Source: Hydnum rufescens UP504 (taxonomy: Eukaryota > Basidiomycota > Agaricomycetes > Cantharellales > Hydnaceae). Taken from it: a stretch of 16,621 nt of DNA. The DNA lies in assembly GCA_014904985.1 (NCBI GenBank), contig MU129239.1, forward strand, positions 1 to 16,621, given 5' to 3'. The position numbers and the translations under genes are program-made. Below are positions 1-6,779 of this stretch, in pieces. Numbering within the stretch: the stretch's first letter is position 1; every line of letters starts with the position of its first letter. Below the pieces are notes generated by a model, which was given only the letters and a program-made list of their open reading frames with translations, was not told the origin of the DNA and did no database searches.

Positions 1-60
1 TTATTATTATTATTATTACTACTATTATTATTATATACATATTACGCTATATACATATTA
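1..60. repeat. TTA/TAT-rich microsatellite
   Basis: A run of TTA triplets with a few TAC interruptions passes into an AT-rich stretch carrying two copies of TATACATATTA. No gene is visible. It is the left edge of the window, so its full extent is unknown. Confidence 0.9.
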
Positions 61-61
61 T

Positions 62-158
62 CCCCCCCCCCCTGGGGTTTGCCACCACAGGGGGGGGCAT
101 AGTTCATGCAGGCCATCGCACCTGCATATACCCACCACACCCACCGCAGCGGGTGGGG
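62..158. repeat. Outer hairpins of the left arm of array A
   Basis: Two short inverted repeats. At 62-97 a C-run followed by CTG pairs with CAG followed by a G-run. At 137-158 CACCCACCGC faces GCGGGTGGGG. The second resembles the exon-end hairpins seen throughout 430-4950. They probably mark the distal part of the minus-strand arm of array A, equivalent to the hairpin tail at 4635-4945 on the plus side. No donor or acceptor is recognisable here. Confidence 0.5.
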
Positions 159-305
159 TCCATATGCCCCGGTTGGGGTCGGTTCCATTTGGGCGCTCCC
201 TTGAAGGGGTCGGTCTTCATTTGCGGGGCTTTCGTTCGCGTAATTGTTTGCCGCGTCTCGTTCAGCAGGTTCTGCTTGGGGCTTGTGGGGGTTCTGGTTC
301 AGAAT

Positions 306-421
306 CTAGAGAAATAAATGATGAAATGTTAGTAGAACAGCAATGCAGCGCAAAAAGAGCAGCCTATGCTGCTCTTTTTGTGCCACAAGAATAAGAAATA
401 AAAAAAATAAAAGAGACATAC
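306..421 (-). other. Intron of array A, left arm, third unit
   Basis: On the minus strand the donor is AAAG|GTATGT, reading down from 421. Then come the 14-bp hairpin at 350-381 (arms CAAAAAGAGCAGC and GCTGCTCTTTTTG, loop CTAT), the branch site TACTAAC and the acceptor TCTCTAG ending at 306. Length is 116 nt. All elements lie in the same order as in the plus-arm introns, which argues for real splice signals rather than chance. Confidence 0.65.
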
Positions 422-428
422 CTTTGTA

Positions 429-461
429 GTACCCCACACCCACTGTGGGAGTGTGGGGTAC
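429..461. repeat. Exon-end hairpin, left arm
   Basis: A long inverted repeat, GTACCCCACACCCA facing TGGGAGTGTGGGGTAC. It lies directly beside the minus-strand donor at 421. It is the same hairpin class as those at 2963-2985 and 2732-2755, but its pairing positions have changed together (CCCA with TGGG here, CCCGC with GCGGG elsewhere). Confidence 0.75.
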
Positions 462-592
462 TGGGACTGTGTACTCCAGGTCATCTGTATGACTGGTCAT
501 ACAGGTCTTCTCTGTGCCCCATCGTTTCGGGCATTGATAAGTGAGGTTGCGGGGGTTTTGCGTCGGTATTCGTTTGCAAAGAGACTTGAGAC

Positions 593-699
593 CTAGATGA
601 TACGACTTTTAAATTAGTTAAAAATTAAAGAACACGCAAAAAGAGCAGCTTTCGCTGCTCTTTTTGCGTGGCTGTAGGTAGTGGGGGGGAGGAACTCAC
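593..699 (-). other. Intron of array A, left arm, second unit
   Basis: The minus-strand donor is CAG|GTGAGT at 699. The intron hairpin is at 637-669 (CGCAAAAAGAGCAGC facing GCTGCTCTTTTTGCG), with branch-like AACTAAT and acceptor CATCTAG ending at 593. Length 107 nt. The exon-end hairpin (CCACACACCCGC facing GCAGGTGTGTG) lies just outside the donor, at about 710-738. Confidence 0.65.
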
Positions 700-1071
700 C
701 TGATATGGAACCACACACCCGCTGTGGCAGGTGTGTGATTCCTGGCGCGTCATTTGACGCGGTCGCGTCCTCGTTTGGCGCGGTGCGTATATCGCGTCGT
801 TGGGTTGCTGTGTCGCGTTGCTGTGCGTCGTGCTGCCATGTCCGTTGCCGTGCATTGCGCTGCTGTCGCGTGCTGTAGCTGTGCTGCCATGTTGCTGCCA
901 TACATGTGCTGCATGTCGCATTCCGTGTGTGCTGCCGTCACGTTGCCGTACGCTGTGCTGCCGTGTTGCATTGCCATACATTGCGCTGCCGTGTCATGTT
1001 CCCGTGCGTTGCGCTGCATGTCATGTTCCTGTGCATCGGTTCCCGTTTGGGTCTCGTTGTGAGGCCTCAAT
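700..1071 (-). repeat. Exon-like block made of a degenerate GCA/ACA-rich minisatellite
   Basis: Between the acceptor at 1072 and the donor at 699 on the minus strand, the block is built of degenerate repeats of roughly 10-12 nt around GGCAGCACA, GGCAACATG and CAGCGCAATG. Because it is repetitive and stop-poor, several frames stay open for 90-120 codons, giving low-complexity peptides rich in H, M, Q, A and T. I see no domain, and spliced frames do not continue cleanly into the neighbouring blocks. It is CpG-rich and so appears not to have suffered the decay seen in copy B. Most likely a non-coding or low-complexity exon. Confidence 0.5.
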
Positions 1072-1177
1072 CTAAAATAAATAAAGGTGTGTTAGTAAAA
1101 AAATTCTAAAGCAGCGCAAAAAGAGCAGCTTTTGCTGCTCTTTTTGTGCCATTGTATCTACTAAAAAAAATACTCAC
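1072..1177 (-). other. Intron of array A, left arm, first unit
   Basis: The minus-strand donor CAAG|GTGAGT is at 1177. The intron hairpin is at about 1115-1147 (GCAAAAAGAGCAGC facing GCTGCTCTTTTTGTGC), followed by TTACTAACAC and the acceptor ATTTTAG ending at 1072. Length 106 nt. It mirrors the plus-strand intron at 2102-2204 across the palindrome centre. Confidence 0.7.
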
Positions 1178-1487
1178 CTTGTGACCACACACCCGCAGAG
1201 GCGGGTGCGTGGTCATGTGCTTGCCTTTTCGGGCAGTTGCTTGTTGTGGTTGCGGAGATGGAAGCAAGATGCAGATTCAATGCCTGGCAATTGCTGATAC
1301 TCAAGAAGCGCCCAAGTGCTGGCGCTGCAAGCACAGCACACAATAGTACCAAGCGTGTATATTTAAAATAAATACTATATAATAAATATTTGTCCAGGAA
1401 CACCCAAAGAAGGCAATGATAATGAGTCAGAGCCCAATAAGGCATGAGACGGCGAATTGCAGAGTGGATTGGGCCACTTCTACGCAT
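1178..1487 (-). CDS. Possible first-exon ORF of the left arm (weak)
   Basis: An ATG at 1487, about 30 nt downstream of the minus-strand TATA at 1519-1528, opens a frame of about 103 codons that runs exactly to the donor at 1177. It has a hydrophobic stretch (LVLLCAVLAAPALG, residues about 48-61) and ends in a Ser/Thr-rich part. Spliced onto the next block the frame stops after about two codons. The mirror sequence on the plus arm, and both arms of copy B, carry an early TGA where this arm has TGG, so the frame is not conserved. It may be chance. Confidence 0.2.
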
Positions 1488-1518
1488 CAGAATTGGCCCA
1501 AATTTAAATATAGTAGTG

Positions 1519-1528
1519 TTATATATAC
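1519..1528 (-). promoter_or_regulatory. TATA-like box, left side of palindrome A
   Basis: Read on the minus strand this is GTGTATATATAAC, about 75 nt from the palindrome centre and pointing toward the left-arm units. It is the mirror of the box at 1674-1681. Inferred to be a core promoter from position and sequence only. Confidence 0.4.
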
Positions 1529-1673
1529 ACTCTACATGGGCGATTGATTATCTCGGACGATCCTCGCATTTTTCAATTTTTCACGCCTTCAATTCCCTAA
1601 ATAGGGAATTGAAGGCGTGAAAAATTGAAAAATGCGATTATCATCCGAGATAATCAATCACCCATGTAGGGTG

Positions 1674-1681
1674 TATATATA
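1674..1681 (+). promoter_or_regulatory. TATA-like box, right side of palindrome A
   Basis: GTGTATATATACC lies about 75 nt right of the palindrome centre, before the first exon-like block of the plus arm. With its mirror at 1519-1528 it would make a divergent promoter inside the palindrome. Confidence 0.4.
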
Positions 1682-1859
1682 CCATTACTATATTTAAATT
1701 TGGGCCAATTCTGATGTGTAGAAGTGGCCCAATCCACTCTGCAATTAGCCATCTCATGCCTTATTGAGCTCTGACTCATTATCATTGGCTTCTTCGGGTT
1801 TTCCTGGGCAAATATTTATTATATAGTATTTATTTTAAATATACATGCTTGTTCCTATT

Positions 1860-2101
1860 GTGTACTGTGCTTGCAGTGCCAGCGCTTGGGCACTTCTCGA
1901 GTGTCAGCAATTGCCGGCATTGAATTTCACAACTATGCAGCCACACCCAGCAACAGGAATGCGACCGCATGGCCATGGCACAACAGCAGCAGCAACAGCA
2001 ACAGCAGCAGCAGCAGCAGCAATGGCAGCAGCAGCAATGCAACAGTGCATGACCATGACCACACGACCACACACCCGCTGATGCGGGTGTGTGGTCATAA
2101 G
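1860..2101 (+). other. First exon-like block of plus arm with CAG repeat
   Basis: This block ends in the donor CATAAG|GTAAGT and carries a CAG-rich tract at 1982-2041 that would read as poly-Ser, poly-Ala or poly-Gln depending on frame. The Ser frame stays open to the donor and the other two do not. The mirrored left arm lacks the CAG tract, so it arose or was lost after the palindrome formed. An exon-end hairpin (CCACACACCCGC facing GCGGGTGTGTGG) sits at 2067-2094 just before the donor. No domain is recognised. Confidence 0.4.
1982..2041 (+). repeat. CAG trinucleotide repeat
   Basis: An interrupted CAG/CAA run containing seven consecutive CAG-type triplets and two ATG or AAT interruptions. 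It is present only on the plus arm of copy A and absent from the left arm and both arms of copy B. Confidence 0.9.
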
Positions 2102-2204
2102 GTAAGTTTTATCCCAATAGATACAATAGCGCAAAAAGAGTAGTGCAAGCTACTCTTTTTGCGCTGCTTTCAATTCTTCTACTAACATACTTTTATTATT
2201 CCAG
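2102..2204 (+). other. Intron 1 of array A plus arm
   Basis: Donor AAG|GTAAGT, branch TACTAACAT, acceptor ATTCCAG. Length 103 nt. It contains a perfect 16-bp hairpin (2128-2143 facing 2150-2165). Here the central pairs are GAGTAG with CTACTC where other units have GAGCAGC with GCTGCTC, a compensated difference. Confidence 0.75.
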
Positions 2205-2454
2205 GTCATGGCCTGGTCCCAGGTACCAAACGAAACCCTGCCAAACGAACCAAACTAACGACACCATGCCAAATGAACCCCACTGAACGAAATCCTGCCA
2301 AGCAAAACCACGCCAAACGACAACGCAATATGACAAGGACACCAGCGATGGGGATGGGCCGATCAAGCGACTCAACGACACCATGCCCAACAACACCGCC
2401 GACATCACGCCCCACAGAACCACACCCGCCTCAGCAGGTGTGGTTCTACATAAG
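2205..2454 (+). other. Exon-like block 2 of array A plus arm
   Basis: Starts VMAWSQVPNE in phase 0, then contains repeated short motifs around CCAAACGAA (reading P-N-E) interrupted by stops. A second frame (2273-2454) is open to the donor, so no single frame spans the block. It ends in the hairpin AGAACCACACCCGC facing GCAGGTGTGGTTCT directly before TAAG|GTAAGT. The Pro-Asn-Glu motif recurs in the following blocks. Confidence 0.4.
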
Positions 2455-2547
2455 GTAAGTAAGGTCTAATGGTGCAAAAAGAGCAGCGAATGCTGCTCTT
2501 TTTGTGCTGGTTTTAATTTAAAACTAACATGTTATTTATTATTCTAG
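2455..2547 (+). other. Intron 2 of array A plus arm
   Basis: Donor TAAG|GTAAGT, 14-bp hairpin at 2474-2507 (GCAAAAAGAGCAGC facing GCTGCTCTTTTTGTGC), branch AACTAACAT, acceptor ATTCTAG. 93 nt. Confidence 0.75.
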
Positions 2548-2760
2548 GTTATCGCCTGAAGTACATACAGCAAGATGAAGACCTGCCGAACGAACCCCCC
2601 CCCGCAAATGACAACGCCCCCGCGAAACGAAAGCCACAAACGCGCCCCACCAAAAGAATGAGCACCAAACAAAACCCAGGAACGAGGACGCACGACACAG
2701 GATGATGGAACCCCCAGACAAACCACACACCCGCCGAAGCGGGTGTGTGGTAATCTTAAG
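2548..2760 (+). other. Exon-like block 3, with an open Pro/Asn/Lys-rich frame
   Basis: After two phase bases the block reads 50 codons open before a TGA at about 2700, including DEDLPNEPPPANDNAPAKRK. The block at 3094-3287 has a related open frame, EDLPKEP followed by PPGNDNAPATRKP, so two units share a peptide pattern. This is the best hint that the unit once encoded a low-complexity protein. The upstream block cannot be spliced onto it in frame, so I treat it as non-coding or decayed. Confidence 0.35.
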
Positions 2761-2857
2761 ATAAGTTTTTATTGCGCCAAAGGAGCAGCATACGCTGCTC
2801 CTTTTGTGTAGGTTTTTCTTTCTTTTTTACTAACATATTATTCATTTTTTATTATAG
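2761..2857 (+). other. Intron 3 of array A plus arm, donor lost
   Basis: All intron landmarks are present (hairpin CCAAAGGAGCAGC facing GCTGCTCCTTTTG, TTACTAACAT, acceptor ATTATAG or CTAG at 2864) but the donor reads CTTAAG|ATAAGT instead of GTAAGT. A single G-to-A change in the donor would abolish splicing of this unit. Confidence 0.6.
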
Positions 2858-2991
2858 TTTCTAGGTTAATGAGTCTGCGCCTGACAACCTCCAAACCCAC
2901 CCAAGCCCTGTATGAAAATTCGATAGAGGAAGGCATGCGACCATGGTATGAATGAGTACCACACCCACTTTGGTGGGTGTGGTACTACAAG

Positions 2992-3093
2992 GTAAGTAAC
3001 CTTGTGTACCCACAATGGCATAAAAAGAGCAGCAGATGCTGCTCTTTTTACACTGGTTTTAATTTTTTACTAACACATTATTTATTATTCTAG
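2992..3093 (+). other. Intron 4 of array A plus arm
   Basis: Donor ACAAG|GTAAGT directly after the exon-end hairpin (ACCACACCCAC facing GTGGGTGTGGT, 2958-2985). Intron hairpin AAAAAGAGCAGC facing GCTGCTCTTTTT near 3022-3051, TTACTAACAC, acceptor TTCTAG. 102 nt. Confidence 0.72.
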
Positions 3094-3287
3094 GTACCAC
3101 CTTACCACAAACACCAAAATGAAGACCTGCCAAAGGAACCCACCCCCCCAGGGAATGACAATGCCCCCGCCACACGGAAACCAACAATGTGCCCACCAAA
3201 ACGAGTGCTGAACGAAACCCGCCGAACTGAGGAGTGAAACCAGGCCCGACCACACACCTGCTACCGCAGGTGGTGGTTCTATGCAAG

Positions 3288-3375
3288 CTAAGTGCACTGC
3301 ACCCCCAAAGAGCAGCCCTTGGGCTGCTCTTTTTGGGTTCCTTTTAATTTTTAACTAACACATTTATTATTCTAG
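3288..3375 (+). other. Intron 5 of array A plus arm, donor changed
   Basis: The unit keeps its hairpin (CCCAAAGAGCAGCCC facing GGGCTGCTCTTTTTGGG, near 3303-3336), AACTAACAC and TTCTAG. The donor reads GCAAG|CTAAGT, a G-to-C change from the family GTAAGT. The lower stem differs from the other units (CCC with GGG) and remains paired. Confidence 0.6.
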
Positions 3376-3478
3376 GTTATCACCTGAACCACCCGCCAAA
3401 TGAAACCTGGGAATGGGAACACACGATGCAAGGCCCCAGGGGCCCCAGATGAACCACACACCCGCTTCAGCGGGCATG

Positions 3479-4104
3479 TGTCAGAGTTCGTCCGCTTCCT
3501 GGTTAATTCCAGATTTGTTTCCGGATTGTTTCCAGATTTGGTCCCAGCCTGTTTCCGATTTGTCCCCATCTCCGTTTCATTCCCCCTTCATTTCCGCGTT
3601 TCCTTTACTTCCGGTTCCCACACCCTTACCCCTGGCCCTGTCCCTGTCCCCTCCACTTTCCCATCCCCTGCCCGCTCCCCCTCTTGTGCCTGCCCCCCTG
3701 TAACCACCTCTCATTAAGCGATCAGTCCCCCGTAGTATAGGACCTATGTATAAGTAGTCTGGGGCGAAATCCAGAGACTCAGCTTTGGTCTCTCAGGATT
3801 TCCACTTCTACTCCGGACTACAGGTTAGCCTCACTGTACCTATTCCCTTAATGTTAAACTCAGGATTTCCGCTTCTACTCCAGACTACAGTCTGAGTACC
3901 TTCCAGCTGACTCCATAAGCTTAAGGACCGCTGTGCTTGTTTCCGCCTAGTCCCTTCCGGGCTGCTGGACTGCCTCTCCGTCCCGTCCTCGTTATCTTGT
4001 TCTTGCCCAGATTCTCCCGGACCTAGCTGGACTTACACCGGACTTAGTCGGAGTTATCTGTGTTTATATTTGTTTGGTGCTCTCGTCGCAGTGTGGCCCT
4101 GACA
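3479..4104 (+). mobile_element. Solo LTR inserted in array A
   Basis: 626 bp from TGTCAGAGTT to GCCCTGACA, so the ends are the 6-bp inverted pair TGTCAG and CTGACA. The flanks are GCATG (3474-3478) and GCGTG (4105-4109), a 5-bp target duplication differing at one CpG. Removing the LTR and one flank restores a continuous exon-end hairpin and donor. Inside are a TATA box (3749-3754), a pyrimidine-rich upstream half, and a 32-bp direct repeat (3792-3823 and 3859-3890). No internal retrotransposon sequence is present, so it is a solo LTR. The same family recurs, split, at 10985-13071. CpGs are largely retained, which points to a younger or less methylated copy. Confidence 0.9.
3749..3754 (+). promoter_or_regulatory. 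TATA box of the solo LTR
   Basis: TATAAG within CTATGTATAAGTAGTC. It is conserved in the second LTR copy at 11219-11230, between the pyrimidine-rich U3-like half and the downstream R/U5-like half. Confidence 0.6.
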
Positions 4105-4119
4105 GCGTGGTAGTTCAAG

Positions 4120-4217
4120 GTAAGTATGACTGCGCAAAAGGAGCAGCGTACACTGCTCCTTTCATGCAGCTTTTCTTTTCTTTTCTTTTTTCTTTTTACT
4201 AACACATTGTTTCCTAG
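4120..4217 (+). other. Intron 6 of array A plus arm
   Basis: Donor TTCAAG|GTAAGT immediately after the LTR-interrupted hairpin, intron hairpin GCAAAAGGAGCAG facing CTGCTCCTTTCATGC near 4133-4167, branch TTACTAACAC, acceptor TTCCTAG. 98 nt. The flanking hairpin arms are now separated by the 626-bp LTR. Confidence 0.7.
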
Positions 4218-4367
4218 ATTTTCTCTGAGTCTACAATGTGACAATGGAAACCCACCAAACAAACCACCTGCCCAATGACAAGCAGCCCCCATACGCAGAA
4301 CCGAACGTGCGACCGCGGTTCAAATGAGTACTACTCACCCACTTCGGTGGGTGTGTGGTACTACAAG

Positions 4368-4480
4368 GTCTTTTTTTTTTTGATTAATTTCTATACGTAC
4401 AGTGATGCAAAAGGAGCAGCATGAGCTGCTCCTTTTGCATCACTTTGAATTTTTATTATTAATATATGCTCTTATTCTAG
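4368..4480 (+). other. Intron-like unit 7 of array A, weak donor
   Basis: The donor is TACAAG|GTCTTT, far from consensus. The rest is present: a perfect hairpin GATGCAAAAGGAGCAGC facing GCTGCTCCTTTTGCATC near 4404-4441, and acceptor TTATTCTAG. The branch site is degenerate (ATTAATAT). Confidence 0.5.
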
Positions 4481-4634
4481 GATCTAAATTGAGGCTCCCG
4501 AACGACAACCCACCCCAACAGACACCCGGGACCAGTCCAAACGACCAGCCCAACAGTGAACCGCCAAGCCACAGCCCCCCTTTCCCTTGAAATGGCCAGT
4601 GATGAGCCCGCCAAGCCCAATGAAGAAGTGGAAG

Positions 4635-4945
4635 GCACCACACACCCGCTAGGCTGGGTGTGTGGTGCTACTAGGTTGTTTTTTTTTTTTTTTTTAATTT
4701 CTACGGACAGTGCCACACCCGCTTGAGCGGGTGTGGTGCTACTTAGTTTTTTTTTAAGTTTCTACGGATGGTACCACACACCTGCCCAAGCGGGTGTGTG
4801 CTACTAAGTAGTTTTTTTATTTTTTATTTTTATTTTATTTTTAAGGATGGTACCACACACCCACCCATGCAGGTGTGTGGTGCTACTAAGTAGTTTTTAT
4901 TTTATTTCTACGGACAGTACCACACCCGCCCAAGCGGGTGTGGTA
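4635..4945. repeat. Tail of five exon-end hairpins, array A
   Basis: Five hairpins in direct succession at about 4635-4668, 4713-4736, 4772-4800, 4850-4881 and 4918-4943, separated by T-rich spacers of about 45-60 nt with AATTTCTACGGA. Their stems vary in sequence and mostly pair (CCACACCCGC with GCGGGTGTGG). There are no intron hairpins or branch sites between them, so the intron part of the unit is missing here. Copy B has the same kind of tail with three hairpins. Confidence 0.8.
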
Positions 4946-5163
4946 TTTTTTTACTAATTGAATTTTTAAATAAATAAATAAATAAGTCCTAATTGGGCGA
5001 GTGCTCAACATGCAAATGGGTAACCGGAAAGCCTGCCTAGGCAGGCCTCAAATATATGTATAATAAGTGATAATAAATAAGTAATTATAAATGGAACACC
5101 ATTATCACCGATAAGTCCATATGGCCTGCTGTCCTGCAAGTCTGAGATTCTCTAAGTCCCAGT
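4946..5163. repeat. Right terminus of array A
   Basis: AT-rich sequence with TAAA repeats, then a segment from about 5098 (ATTATCACCGATAAG) to GTCCCAGT that is shared with copy B (8785-8858). It has no ORF. The palindromic GCCTGCCTAGGCAGGC lies at 5031-5046. The common end with copy B defines the element boundary. Confidence 0.55.
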
Positions 5164-5472
5164 TTCGGCCAATTTTTGGCCAATTTTTGGCCATTTCGGC
5201 CAAGTCTGGGCCAGAAGGTGCAGGCCATAAAATGGCCATTTCGGCCAGAATAGTAATGGGACCTACTTAGGTACCATTATCTGCCCCAAAAGTGGTACCT
5301 AACTAGGTAGGCTTAGATGACTGACCAAGGTGTCCAACACAGTATTAAAGTCACATTGTACAAATTGAGACACCACACCACCCTCCAGTACAGTTTATGA
5401 AGGAAAAGAATGAATACAAAAGTAGAAAATGGCAAATTGAAATATTTGATTCAGTGGCCGGTCAAAGACTGT
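5164..5472. other. Spacer between arrays A and B with GGCC-rich repeats
   Basis: About 310 bp without a gene. It starts with repeats of GGCCAATTTTT and CATTTCGGCC (5166-5248). Next is an inverted repeat, CCTAC then TAGGTACCA facing TGGTACCT then AGGTAGG, at about 5261-5310. The remainder is A-rich and unremarkable. Confidence 0.6.
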
Positions 5473-5537
5473 AGCACAAAAAGAGTAGCTTTCACTACTC
5501 TTTTTGTGCCATTGTACCTACTAGAATAAAAACTCAC
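5473..5537 (-). other. Truncated intron of array B left arm
   Basis: The minus-strand donor ATAAG|GTGAGT is at 5537 and the intron hairpin (GCACAAAAAGAGTAG facing CTACTCTTTTTGTGC) lies near 5476-5508. Similarity to the unit then stops, so branch site and acceptor are absent. The left arm of copy B is therefore broken here. Confidence 0.65.
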
Positions 5538-5863
5538 CTTATGACCACACACCCACAGCAGTGGGGGTGTGGTCATTGTGTGGTCATTTCTGTTGTTGGG
5601 TGTGGCTGCATAGTTGCAAAATTCAACACTGGCAATTGCTGATACTCAAGAAGCACCCAAGTGCTGGCACTACAAACACAGCACACATTAATAGCAAGCA
5701 TGTATATGTGAAATAAATACTATGTAATAAATATGAGCCCAGGAAAATCCAAAGAAGATAATGATAATGAGTCAGAGCTCAATAAGGCATGAGATGGCTA
5801 ATTGCAAAGTGGATTGGGCCACTTCTACACATCAGAATTGGCCCAAATTTAAATATAGTGATG

Positions 5864-5873
5864 TTATATATAC
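5864..5873 (-). promoter_or_regulatory. TATA-like box, left side of palindrome B
   Basis: On the minus strand, GTTGTATATATAAC, pointing into the short left arm. Mirror of 6018-6027. Promoter role inferred. Confidence 0.35.
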
Positions 5874-6017
5874 AACCTACATGGTCAATTGATTATCTTG
5901 GACAATTCTCACATTTTTCAATTTTTCATGCCTTCAATTCCCTAAATAGGGAATTGAAGGCATGAAAAATTGAAAAATGTGAGAATTGTCCAAGATAATC
6001 AATTGACCATGTAGGTT

Positions 6018-6027
6018 GTATATATAA
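6018..6027 (+). promoter_or_regulatory. TATA-like box, right side of palindrome B
   Basis: GTTGTATATATAAC, pointing toward the plus arm, at the same distance from the centre as in copy A. Confidence 0.35.
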
Positions 6028-6312
6028 CATCACTATATTTAAATTTGGGCCAATTCTGATGTGTAGAAGTGGCCCAATCCACTTTGCAATTAGCCATCTC
6101 ATGCCTTATTGAGCTCTGACTCATTATCATTATCTTCTTTGGATTTTCCTGGGCTCATATTTATTACATAGTATTTATTTCACATATACATGCTTGCTAT
6201 TAATGTGTGCTGTGTTTGTAGTGCCAGCACTTGGGTGCTTCTTGAGTATCAGCAATTGCCAGTGTTGAATTTTGCAACTATGCAGCCACACCCAACAACA
6301 GAAATGACCACA

Positions 6313-6422
6313 TGATGACCACACCCCCACTGCTGCAGGGTACAATAGCACAAAAAGAGTAGTGAAAGCTACTCTTTTTGCACTATTTGTAATTTCTTTG
6401 CTAACAACTTTCATTATTCTAG
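6313..6422 (+). other. First plus-arm intron of array B, donor deleted
   Basis: The intron hairpin (GCACAAAAAGAGTAG facing CTACTCTTTTTGCAC, near 6348-6382), the branch TTGCTAACA and the acceptor ATTCTAG are present. Compared with the mirrored left arm, about 40 nt are missing between CTGCTGCAG and GGTACAATAG. The loss removes half of the exon-end hairpin and the donor. Confidence 0.6.
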
Positions 6423-6522
6423 GTTATGGCTTTGTCCCAGGTGCCCAATGAGGAGGCCCAACTGGCTAGGGCCCAAAGACAGTACCACACACCTGCTGAA
6501 GCAGGTGTGTGGTAGTTTTAAG

Positions 6523-6619
6523 GTGAGTACAACCATGCAAAAGGAGCAGCATACACTGCTCCTTTTGTGTGGCTTTTCTTGTGTTTTTTTTGTTACTACC
6601 ATATTATTTATTATTCTAG
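6523..6619 (+). other. Intron 2 of array B plus arm
   Basis: Donor TTTAAG|GTGAGT after the perfect exon-end hairpin ACCACACACCTGC facing GCAGGTGTGTGGT (6483-6513). The intron hairpin is CAAAAGGAGCAG facing CTGCTCCTTTTG. The branch site is decayed to TTACTACCAT, acceptor ATTCTAG. 97 nt. Confidence 0.7.
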
Positions 6620-6779
6620 TTTGTCATCTGGACCCAACACTGGTGACCTTGCCAAATGAACACAGGAGAATGATGACCCACTTGCCAAACAAATCCCATG
6701 AATGGCACTGAGTTGAAACCATGACACAAGCCCCAGACGAACCCCACACCTGCTTCAGCAGGTGTGTGGTAATTTTAAG

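Larger units (their letters stand above)
1269..1932. repeat. Central palindrome of array A
   Basis: Inverted repeat with its centre between 1600 and 1601. The innermost 36 bp on each side (1564-1599 and 1602-1637) are perfect, with a two-base spacer. Outward the arms stay collinear but differ: I count five mismatches in the 60 bp at 1501-1560 against 1641-1700, two of them CpG against CpA. Similarity fades near 1269 and 1932, although the outer splice units on both sides are also mirror-arranged. It is the axis from which the two sets of units diverge. Confidence 0.92.
1..5163. mobile_element. Bipolar intron-hairpin array, copy A (left end not in window)
   Basis: A composite repeat with a palindromic centre at 1600.5. 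Units run outward on the minus strand to position 1 and on the plus strand to about 5163. Each unit is an exon-like block ending in a hairpin (CCACACACCCGC facing GCGGGTGTGTGG), a GTRAGT donor, an intron carrying a second hairpin (GCAAAAAGAGCAGC facing GCTGCTCTTTTTGC), a CTAAC branch site and a TAG or CAG acceptor. The plus side ends in a cluster of five exon-end hairpins and an AT-rich terminus, and the same layout recurs in copy B. CpG is frequent here, unlike copy B. I do not recognise the element. It could be a foldback-type transposon, a non-coding RNA locus or an amplified gene relic. The right boundary is taken where similarity to copy B stops, just after GTCCCAGT. Confidence 0.6.
5579..6312. 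repeat. Perfect 734-bp palindrome at centre of array B
   Basis: Arms 5579-5944 and 5947-6312 are exact reverse complements over 366 bp by line-by-line comparison, with a two-base AA spacer. The first difference outward is CA against TG at one former CpG, decayed on opposite strands. The arms contain the mirrored TATA boxes at 5864-5873 and 6018-6027. Copy A's corresponding arms differ at several positions. Confidence 0.97.

Noticed and set aside
754..1075. Several overlapping 90-120 codon frames on both strands
   Set aside because: They are by-products of a stop-poor degenerate minisatellite. No domain is seen and the amino-acid composition is extremely biased.
3400..3717. Pro/Ser-rich frames at 3400-3717 and 10958-11212
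   Set aside because: Both correspond to the same pyrimidine-rich part of the LTR family, so they are LTR sequence rather than genes.
2060..4945. CACACCC/GGGTGTG stems as telomeric or Rap1-type repeats
   Set aside because: The motif occurs as isolated inverted pairs beside donors, not as a one-directional terminal tract. The resemblance is probably compositional.
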